Origin: JBCCFX01 sp039029515
Lineage (GTDB): Bacteria; Planctomycetota; Phycisphaerae; Phycisphaerales; SM1A02
Direction of reading: 5' to 3'
Assembly (NCBI GenBank): GCA_039029515.1
Contig: JBCCFX010000216.1
Coordinates: 1 to 6,337 of the forward strand
Length of the DNA: 6,337 nucleotides
The translations under genes and the position numbers were made by a program. Below the pieces are notes generated by a model, which was not told where the DNA came from, did not search any database, and worked only from the letters and a program-made list of their open reading frames with translations. Below are positions 1 to 5,862 of the stretch, in pieces (positions within the stretch are counted from its first letter, which is position 1; every line of letters starts with the position of its first letter).

Positions 1-666
1 GCGGCCTGGTGGAAGAGCGTTGGCCTGCAGGACGACAGCCTGATGCTTCGCGTCCATGACACCGATGAACTCGCTCACTATGCGAAGGTCGGCGAAGGCA
101 CGACGGACATCGAATTCCGCTATCCGTTCACATCGCCCGGTTTTGGTGAGCTTGAAGGCGTTGCGCACCGCACCGACTTCGATCTCAAGCAGCATCAGGA
201 ACATGCGGGCACGAAGCTCGAGTACTTCGATCAGGAACGCAACGAGAAGTATCTGCCGCACGTCATCGAGCCCGCCGCCGGCCTCAGCCGTGGTGTGCTC
301 GCGATCCTGTGCGATGCATTCACGCCCGATCCGGATCGGCCGAGCAAGGTCTACATGAAGTTCGACCCGCGCGTGGCGCCGACGCAGGCGGCCATCTTCC
401 CGCTTGTCGCAAAGGATGGCATGCCGGAGGTCGCGCAGAAACTCTACGAATCACTGCGGACGAAGTACGCGGTGCAGATGGATGTGAAGCAGAACATCGG
501 CAAGCGATACGCACGTATGGATGAAGCCGGCACGCCGTACTGTTTCACGATTGATTCCGACACGTTGAACGATCAGACGGTGACGGTGCGCGATCGCGAC
601 TCACTCTCACAGGATCGCATCAACATCGATCAGGTCGACACGTTCCTGGCCGAGAAGATCGGCTGA
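1..666 (+). CDS. glyQS: Glycyl-tRNA synthetase, dimeric class II type (C-terminal part)
   Basis: Cytosolic enzyme that charges tRNA(Gly) with glycine using ATP. The frame is open from base 1 and ends at TGA 664-666, giving 221 visible residues, so the N-terminal half of the protein lies outside the window. The visible part starts in the class II catalytic core. It contains the family block around DELAHYAK (visible residues 21-28), the GELEGVAHRTDFDLKQH block (about 49-65), which shapes the glycine and adenylate site, and a motif-3-like EPAAGLSRG (about 90-98) with its conserved Arg. Residues from about 125 onward form the HGTP anticodon-binding domain (FPLVAKDG, GKRYARMDEAGTPYC, TVTVRDRD). 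These blocks mark the single-chain alpha2 type rather than the alpha2beta2 glyQ/glyS type. The end matches the usual family end, so the gene looks intact here. The ATG at 43 is internal and not the start. No terminator follows, because the convergent neighbour begins at the next base. Confidence 0.96.
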   Translation, partial: AAWWKSVGLQDDSLMLRVHDTDELAHYAKVGEGTTDIEFRYPFTSPGFGELEGVAHRTDFDLKQHQEHAGTKLEYFDQERNEKYLPHVIEPAAGLSRGVLAILCDAFTPDPDRPSKVYMKFDPRVAPTQAAIFPLVAKDGMPEVAQKLYESLRTKYAVQMDVKQNIGKRYARMDEAGTPYCFTIDSDTLNDQTVTVRDRDSLSQDRINIDQVDTFLAEKIG

Positions 667-3231
667 TCAGTTCTCAGCGGCCGCCTGTTGACGACGGCGA
701 TATTCACTGAACAACCGCGGACTTTCAGGCACCGCGTCGACCGCCGCATCGAGCCAGGCGATCGCGCGAGCATTATCCACGCCCTGACTGATCTGAATCA
801 TGCGGGATTCGATCAGGCTGAACGTCGGGTCCGCCGCGAGCGCTTCACACATCGATTCCCATGCATCGTCAAGTGCAGCATCGCCTTCGGTCTTCAGTAG
901 ATACTCCGCCCGGAGATATGGGCCGCGCGCCCGGAGTCGAGGCTCCACCGTTCCGCGCACAATGCTGAGTGCTTCAAGCAGTGGTTCCCCTGGTGGTGCC
1001 GCAAGGATACGATCCATCGTCGCCCGCGCGACGACCTGTTCATCACCGACGTCATACAGATAACGCGGCGCGTTGAAAATCACGACCGTGTGATCATCGG
1101 TGTTCAGCGGTGTCAGCGACTGCGCACGCACCCAGCCCGCATCACCAACGAACATACTCAGCACATCAAGTCGCGTACGAATGCCCGCATCGAGCAGGGC
1201 ACCACGCGGCCCTTCGGCAAGACCGACGTCGATCCGCCGTATCAGACTGTCGCCCAGCGGCGCGCCGGTGACGAGCCCAAGCATCGGCGTGTCGATGCCA
1301 AACGTGCAGAGCATGGCCCACGTGTCGGGGAACACCGCACTCATCGTGCCCATGATCTGGCGTACGATCTCATCATCCATCTGATACAGCGGCAGCCACT
1401 GGCAGTACACGCCGCCGCGAGCAAGTCGCTGTCCGATCGCCTGAAAATGCTCCACCGTGTAGAGCAACCCCGCACCATCACGGCCCGGATGGAAGAGATC
1501 ACCGATGATGACGTCGTATTGCTGATCGGTTGCGCGCACGAATCGACGCGCATCCGCCGCATGCAACGTCACACGCTCATCATCCGCAATGCGACCGTTG
1601 GTCTCCACGAAGTACGGCAGGAGATCCAGGACTTCCGGCAGCAACTCGACGCCGGTCACATCCGCACCGGTATGGCGTGCTGCGGCGGCGGTCGTATTGC
1701 CTGTTGCCACGCCAAGTGTCAGGACGGACCGAGGATCGGGATGCAGCAGCATCGGCAGATGCGCTTGTCGACGCTCAGCGAATGCCAAGCCGGTGCCACC
1801 CATCGCAAACTTGTCATTGACCTTCAGTACGCGCAACTCGGTTGTCGAACCGTCCGGAAGTGTCCGCTCACCGTTGACGACCGCAACCGTCGCGTGGACG
1901 CCTTCGCGGACGGCCATCACCTGACCGCCCGGCAAGGGCTGGACCAGAAGAAATGATGACGGCAACACAAGCACCGCGATCAATAACAACGCACCCGGCG
2001 CGAGACGTCGCGGTTCGAACGAAGGGATCAACAGGAGGTACGCAAGAAGGCAGAAGATAGACGTCGTTCGCAACCCGAGCGTGCTGATTCCGATGACGCC
2101 AATGATGACCGGCGCGAGCGAACTTCCGATCGTGTTGACACCGAGGGCGAGCCCGATTCCACCACGCCGCGATCGCATCGCCTGCGCGAGATGGCTGAAC
2201 GTTGCGCCCATCGCAATCGTCGGAAGCAGAAACACCATCGCTGCAAGGCACAATTCAGCCATGATGCCGTCCATCGGCAGTGCATTGCGGATGGATCGGC
2301 CGTTCACAGCGATAATCAAGCCCAACGCGCCGGTCAGACCGATGAGTTGCACGAGCCACGTCAGGACGGCTTCGAAGGACGCGCGCGACAGCCAGCGTTG
2401 GTAGAACGAAGCGCCGATCGTGGTGCCGATGAGAAACGTCGCCAGGATCAACGCAAACGTGTAGACCGTGTTCTCGAGAATCTGACTGAGCACGCGCAGG
2501 CCGAGGACCTGATAGCCAACACCGAGTAATCCCGTGATAAACAACGTGGCGAGGAGCCGAACCGGCGCCGCCGGAGATGCGCTTTCATCCTTCACGGCTT
2601 CGCGTGCTCTTTCGCCGCGCGCGAACGATTGCGCCACCAGCACCGCGCAGATGATATTGACGATGGCAAGCCAGACGATGGTCTTCGACGTCCCGAGATG
2701 ACGAAGCAGCACGAATGCAACAAGCAATGTCCCCACCGCTGCGCCGGCTGTATTCGCGGCATAGAGACCTGCGACAACGCGACCATCCTGCCGCATCCTC
2801 GCAAACACGCGCTCCATCGCGGGCAGCGTTGCGCCCATCGCAATGGTCGCCGGCGCGAGCGCGATCGCCGGCACGATGAACGCCAGCGCCCAATGACGCC
2901 ACGGTGATGGACCAATGCCGATCCAGCCCGGAAGTTGTCCGTCAAGCCACGTCATGAGCGGCAACGTCAACAGCGACCAGCCAGCAATGACAAGCTCGCA
3001 TCCGATGTACCACCGCGCCGGCACGCGCGATCGACTGATCGTTCGGTCGAGTGCCCATGCACCAAGTGCGAGGCCGGCAAAGAACGCTGCGACCACGGCC
3101 AGCACGCCGGGGATCTCATGGCCAAGGCTCACCGACAGGCGTTTGGTCCAGGCGATCTCATAGCCCAGGCCCGCGACGCCAGAGAGAAACAGGATGCCGT
3201 GCAGCGATGTGAATTGACGGGATCGAGGCAT
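667..3231 (-). CDS. Polytopic membrane protein fused to a spermidine-synthase-like domain
   Basis: Predicted inner-membrane protein of 854 residues. Residues about 8-205 and 226-432 are two homologous membrane halves. Each begins with a G-x-G-Y-[EQ] block (GVAGLGYE, GLLGVGYQ) and has a later T-I-A-M-G-A-T block, followed by a GLYAANT or ALGVNT segment. Residues about 500-725 resemble the Rossmann fold of spermidine synthases: TLGVATGNT (505-513), acidic Glu529 in VTGVELLPE, Asp560 in HAADA, then YDVIIGDLFHP. The usual D-x-x-D-P active-site motif reads D578-L-F-H581-P, so the second Asp is His. NTDDHTVVIFNAPR (710-723) is typical of membrane-fused members. The last 110 residues look TPR-like. 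Aminopropyl transfer is therefore only a possibility and the substrate is unknown. The ATG at 3231 is preferred; the frame could extend to a TTG at 3258, behind an in-frame stop. No good Shine-Dalgarno is seen for either. Confidence 0.88.
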   Translation of the reverse strand: MPRSRQFTSLHGILFLSGVAGLGYEIAWTKRLSVSLGHEIPGVLAVVAAFFAGLALGAWALDRTISRSRVPARWYIGCELVIAGWSLLTLPLMTWLDGQLPGWIGIGPSPWRHWALAFIVPAIALAPATIAMGATLPAMERVFARMRQDGRVVAGLYAANTAGAAVGTLLVAFVLLRHLGTSKTIVWLAIVNIICAVLVAQSFARGERAREAVKDESASPAAPVRLLATLFITGLLGVGYQVLGLRVLSQILENTVYTFALILATFLIGTTIGASFYQRWLSRASFEAVLTWLVQLIGLTGALGLIIAVNGRSIRNALPMDGIMAELCLAAMVFLLPTIAMGATFSHLAQAMRSRRGGIGLALGVNTIGSSLAPVIIGVIGISTLGLRTTSIFCLLAYLLLIPSFEPRRLAPGALLLIAVLVLPSSFLLVQPLPGGQVMAVREGVHATVAVVNGERTLPDGSTTELRVLKVNDKFAMGGTGLAFAERRQAHLPMLLHPDPRSVLTLGVATGNTTAAAARHTGADVTGVELLPEVLDLLPYFVETNGRIADDERVTLHAADARRFVRATDQQYDVIIGDLFHPGRDGAGLLYTVEHFQAIGQRLARGGVYCQWLPLYQMDDEIVRQIMGTMSAVFPDTWAMLCTFGIDTPMLGLVTGAPLGDSLIRRIDVGLAEGPRGALLDAGIRTRLDVLSMFVGDAGWVRAQSLTPLNTDDHTVVIFNAPRYLYDVGDEQVVARATMDRILAAPPGEPLLEALSIVRGTVEPRLRARGPYLRAEYLLKTEGDAALDDAWESMCEALAADPTFSLIESRMIQISQGVDNARAIAWLDAAVDAVPESPRLFSEYRRRQQAAAEN

Positions 3232-3232
3232 C

Positions 3233-3245
3233 GGTACAGCGTACC
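3233..3245 (-). promoter_or_regulatory. Short hairpin one base upstream of the ATG at 3231
   Basis: On the minus strand GGTAC-GCT-GTACC forms a 5-bp stem with a 3-nt loop and ends one base before the chosen ATG. If transcribed it would fold in the ribosome-binding zone. It could limit initiation, or be chance; if the TTG at 3258 is used instead it lies inside the coding region. Confidence 0.25.
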
Positions 3246-3407
3246 ACCGCCGGCACAATCGTCACGGCTGTCGTCATCGTCGGCCCGGCACTTCTCACGA
3301 TCGAATTCAGATCAAGCGCCAGGCTCAACCGGGCGATGTATCGATCGTGTCGACCACCCTCGCCAGGCGGACGACACGCGTCCATGATCGGGACCTCACG
3401 CGCAATC

Positions 3408-3425
3408 GAGTCGCGCTCGCGACTC
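3408..3425. promoter_or_regulatory. 18-bp inverted repeat upstream of the PilZ fusion gene (possible operator)
   Basis: GAGTCGCG and CGCGACTC are exact reverse complements separated only by CT. The element ends 16 bp before the ATG at 3442. The symmetry fits a homodimeric regulator site, or in RNA a 7-bp stem with a GCTC loop. GC richness makes short palindromes common here, but 8-bp perfect arms with a 2-bp centre are less so. No regulator family is recognised from the sequence. Confidence 0.35.
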
Positions 3426-3441
3426 ACGACCGTGGTGCCGC

Positions 3442-4584
3442 ATGGATCTCAAGGGTTTTCGCCGTCATCTTGATCTCACTGCGCGCGAACGGGATGAGCT
3501 GCTCGACGCCCTCGATGCGGATCGCCGCATCCATCGCGGTCAACATGAACGCTCGTTTCCCCGACATCAATACCGCGTGGCCGGCGTGCCGCTGGTCGTT
3601 GACCATCCGGACGGCGGCCAGAGCGCGTTTCTTGTCGATGCCCGCAATCTCTCGCGCGGCGGGATCTCCGTCCTGCATGGTGGCTACCTCCACGTCGGAT
3701 CACACTGCCGCGTTTCACTCCGCGATACGACCGGGAACTTCACGACGCGCCGTGGTGTCATCGTGGCGTGTCGACTCATTCGCGGTGCTGCCCATGAGAT
3801 CGGCATTCAGTTCGCCTCCCAGCTCGATTTGAAATCAATCATTGGTACGCGCGCCAATCGATCAGAGACCCCGCCGGCAACATCCCTGCCCGGCGATGCA
3901 TCATCGATCGTGGTTGCCGATCCATTCGAACCTGATCGAAGACTTCACGCCCATCTGCTCACGCTCGCGGGTTATGCCGTCCACGAAGCGCGAACGCCCG
4001 GCCAGGTCCTTGACGCAGTTCGTCGCGATCTCCCTGCGTTGATCGTGCTCGGTGTTGATCCGACATCAGAGGATGCATTGCGGATCATCCCTCGCCTGCG
4101 CCAATCCGGATTCGACGGCCCGATTCTGCTGATGACTGCGGACGGACATCCTGGAATCACACGTCGACTCCTCGACGCTGGCGCGACGTCCGTGCTGATC
4201 AAGCCGTTCAGCGCAGATGTCATGCTGACGTATGTGCAGCTTCGGATGCCTGCCACCGCGATTCCCAGCCGATTGCTGAGTACGCGCGCCACGCAACCGG
4301 GGTGCGCCGCCCTGCTCGATGCATTCATCCCGGTCGTCTGCCAACTGGCGGATGGCATCGAACGTGCCCGAGCGCATCAGGATCGAGGCGCATTGCGCGA
4401 TATCGCGCTGCAGCTCAAGGGATCCGGGCTCGCGTATGGCTATCCCGATCTCACCGTCGCCGCGATTCGGGTGCTGACCGTGCTTCGGCACGACCGACAC
4501 GATTCGGCGACGACAGCTGTCATCGATCGCCTGGTGCAATGTTGCGAGTCCATCGTTTCGGCTCAGTCGTCTTCGGTGGCATGA
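3442..4584 (+). CDS. PilZ - degenerate receiver - degenerate HPt fusion protein
   Basis: Soluble 380-residue protein with three signalling modules. Residues 1-36 are charged and probably helical. Residues about 37-130 are a PilZ domain with the c-di-GMP signature: overlapping RxxxR motifs (R37, R41, R45), NLSRGG (N69, S71, G74) and the closing HEIGIQF strand. Residues about 155-268 are a CheY-like receiver. Asp160, Thr232 (LLMTAD) and Lys254 (LIKPF) are present, but the phosphoacceptor position in ALIVLGVDP is Gly204. Residues about 283-373 resemble an HPt bundle around LQLKGSGLAYG (323-333), where the His expected three residues before Lys326 is Leu323. It probably responds to c-di-GMP and passes the signal through protein contacts rather than phosphotransfer; this is inference. 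The ATG at 3442 is the first start after the in-frame TGA at 3385; no Shine-Dalgarno is seen. The 3' end overlaps dinB by 22 bp. Confidence 0.85.
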   Translation: MDLKGFRRHLDLTARERDELLDALDADRRIHRGQHERSFPRHQYRVAGVPLVVDHPDGGQSAFLVDARNLSRGGISVLHGGYLHVGSHCRVSLRDTTGNFTTRRGVIVACRLIRGAAHEIGIQFASQLDLKSIIGTRANRSETPPATSLPGDASSIVVADPFEPDRRLHAHLLTLAGYAVHEARTPGQVLDAVRRDLPALIVLGVDPTSEDALRIIPRLRQSGFDGPILLMTADGHPGITRRLLDAGATSVLIKPFSADVMLTYVQLRMPATAIPSRLLSTRATQPGCAALLDAFIPVVCQLADGIERARAHQDRGALRDIALQLKGSGLAYGYPDLTVAAIRVLTVLRHDRHDSATTAVIDRLVQCCESIVSAQSSSVA

Positions 4585-5768
4585 TCCGAGGATCGACGAT
4601 TCGGCTGCATCGTGCTGAGACCGCGCTGAATCGCATCGACACCAAAGCGATCAGCAATCGCATCGGTCGCGTTGTCGATACGGTCCTGACGGTCTGCCGT
4701 CGCATCCGGAAAGAGCGTCTGCGGGGCTTCACCGGCTTCAACATGTGAGACACCGAACCCGATCAACCGGACGGGGACGAACGACGATGCCGCCCATTGT
4801 TCGAAGACTTCGCGTGCGGCCTGCCAGAAATCGGTCGTCCGATGATGCGCTTCATCGAAGGTCCGGGATCGCGTTATCGTTCGAAACGAGCCGTCGCGAA
4901 TCTTGAGGGTGAGTGTTTTTGCCCGTCGATCAGCGCGCCGTAACCGCCACAACACATGCTCAACCTGTGCTTGCAACACCGCAAGCACAAGATCGGGGGA
5001 CTCGAGATCGTGGCCGAACGTCCGCTCCTGGCTGTAGGTCCGCGCGTGACGATCGGACACCACCGCTCGATCATCCTCGCCACGCGCCAATGCCTGAAGT
5101 CTGCCCGCTTCCCGGCCGACGACACGCGAGAGCAACGCCGTATCCGCAGCGATCAGATCGGCAAACGTACGAAATCCGCCATGATGCAACCGGTCTGCGG
5201 TTGCCGGCCCGACGCCCCACATCCGCTCAATCGGGAGTGGATCAAGGTAATTCCGAGTGTCAGCCGGCCGAATCAGCGTGAGACCATCCGGCTTGTGCTC
5301 ATCCGAGGCGAGCTTCGCAATGAACTTGTTTGGGGCGATACCGGCAGAGATCGTGAGCTGTAGCGTCGTTCGAATTCTCGCTCGAAACGCTTCGAGAAAG
5401 TCCACCGCATCCTCGAACGACTGAACGACGCCGGCGAGATCAAGGAATGCCTCATCGACGCTCAGTGGCTGCACGAGCGGCGTCAGTGCATCCATCTCGG
5501 TGAAGATCTGCTTTGAGACCTCGCGATACACCGACCCGCGCGGCGGCGCAATGATTGCATCCGGGCATTTGCGCAATGCAACCGCCATCGGCATCGCGGA
5601 TCGACATCCGAATGCACGAGCTTCATATGACGCTGCGGCGACGACGCCTCGTCGACCAGCTCCTCCGACGAGGACGGGCAGACCGCGCCACTCAGGATGA
5701 TCCCGTTGCTCGACGGACGCGAAGAACGCATCCATGTCGACGTGCGCGATGATGCGTGGAAGTGCCAC
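4563..5768 (-). CDS. dinB: DNA polymerase IV (Y-family translesion polymerase)
   Basis: Error-prone polymerase that extends past damaged template bases. The 401-residue product has the full Y-family set. HVDMDAFFASVE (9-20) supplies the metal ligand Asp11 and the steric-gate Phe16. SVDEAFLD (from 103) supplies Asp105 and Glu106. IAPNKFIAKLASDEHKPDG (144-162) is the strongest family block, and MWGVGPATADRL (183-194) is the helix-hairpin-helix. The little-finger domain follows, then a clamp-binding-like APQTLF (about 349-353) and the usual DAIADRFG tail. The GTG at 5768 is chosen because it puts five residues before RIIAHVDMDAF, as in other DinB proteins. The frame stays open to a GTG at 5912, but that extension is low-complexity and crosses a terminator and the next gene's C-terminus. 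The next ATG (5735) would remove Asp11. No Shine-Dalgarno and no recognisable LexA box are seen. Confidence 0.95.
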   Translation of the reverse strand: MALPRIIAHVDMDAFFASVEQRDHPEWRGLPVLVGGAGRRGVVAAASYEARAFGCRSAMPMAVALRKCPDAIIAPPRGSVYREVSKQIFTEMDALTPLVQPLSVDEAFLDLAGVVQSFEDAVDFLEAFRARIRTTLQLTISAGIAPNKFIAKLASDEHKPDGLTLIRPADTRNYLDPLPIERMWGVGPATADRLHHGGFRTFADLIAADTALLSRVVGREAGRLQALARGEDDRAVVSDRHARTYSQERTFGHDLESPDLVLAVLQAQVEHVLWRLRRADRRAKTLTLKIRDGSFRTITRSRTFDEAHHRTTDFWQAAREVFEQWAASSFVPVRLIGFGVSHVEAGEAPQTLFPDATADRQDRIDNATDAIADRFGVDAIQRGLSTMQPNRRSSDHATEDD

Positions 5769-5774
5769 GGCATG

Positions 5775-5780
5775 ATTGTA
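5775..5780 (-). promoter_or_regulatory. dinB: Candidate -10 element for dinB
   Basis: TACAAT on the minus strand differs from TATAAT at one base. Six bases separate it from the GTG at 5768, so transcription would begin at or within a base or two of the start codon. The 17-bp-spaced -35 position reads GGCAAC, a poor match, and lies inside the upstream terminator hairpin. The call rests on the hexamer and its placement only. Confidence 0.4.
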
Positions 5781-5795
5781 CGCGGGCCAAAACGA

Positions 5796-5829
5796 ACGTT
5801 GCCCGCCGGACGAATCCGACGGGCAACGT
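5796..5829 (-). terminator. Hairpin terminator for the Cys-repeat gene
   Basis: A 10-bp stem (ACGTTGCCCG at 5796-5805 with CGGGCAACGT at 5820-5829) continues past one C-A mismatch into a 4-bp stem (CGGA/TCCG) capped by a 4-nt loop at 5811-5814. Read on the minus strand it starts 33 bases after the stop of the Cys-repeat gene and is followed by TCGTTTTGG, a modest U-tract. The plus-strand side has no T-run of similar quality and no plus-strand gene to end, so minus-strand use is favoured. Confidence 0.75.
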
Positions 5830-5862
5830 GTTTGCGTCTGTTCAGAAGTGATCGAGGTTCGA

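Larger units (their letters stand above)
3232..3441. promoter_or_regulatory. Divergent intergenic region between the membrane protein and the PilZ fusion
   Basis: These 210 bp separate two head-to-head genes and must hold both promoters unless the genes are leaderless. I see no convincing -35/-10 pair on either strand. On the minus strand TTGAGC is followed 17 nt later by TTCGAT, a poor match. Neither gene has a GGAGG-like sequence at the right distance. The region carries a short hairpin against the minus-strand start, an 18-bp inverted repeat near the plus-strand start, and a weaker 7-bp inverted repeat (CGTGTCG 3346-3352 with CGACACG 3372-3378). Confidence 0.5.

Noticed and set aside
662..678. 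Hairpin GCTGA/TCAGC at the convergent junction as a terminator
   Set aside because: The stem is only 5 bp with a 7-nt loop and no T-run follows on either strand.
1090..1956. 288-residue plus-strand ORF
   Set aside because: It lies fully antisense to the Rossmann and membrane coding region of the minus-strand gene, is rich in Arg, His and Gln in a way typical of GC-rich shadow frames, and shows no family motif.
3158..3427. 89-residue minus ORF across the divergent region
   Set aside because: It overlaps the start of the membrane protein gene out of frame and shows no conserved motif or supported start.
4583..4594. GATCC-GA-GGATC inverted repeat after the PilZ gene stop
   Set aside because: A 2-nt loop and no following T-run make it unlikely as a terminator, and GATC-containing palindromes are very common in this sequence.
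5483..5773. 96-residue minus ORF from the ATG at 5773
   Set aside because: It is an out-of-frame reading of the conserved dinB catalytic region and has no motif of its own.
5768..5830. SOS (LexA) box upstream of dinB
   Set aside because: Neither the CTG-N10-CAG nor the GAAC-N4-GTTC type of site was found; only an isolated AACGTT at the base of the terminator stem is present.
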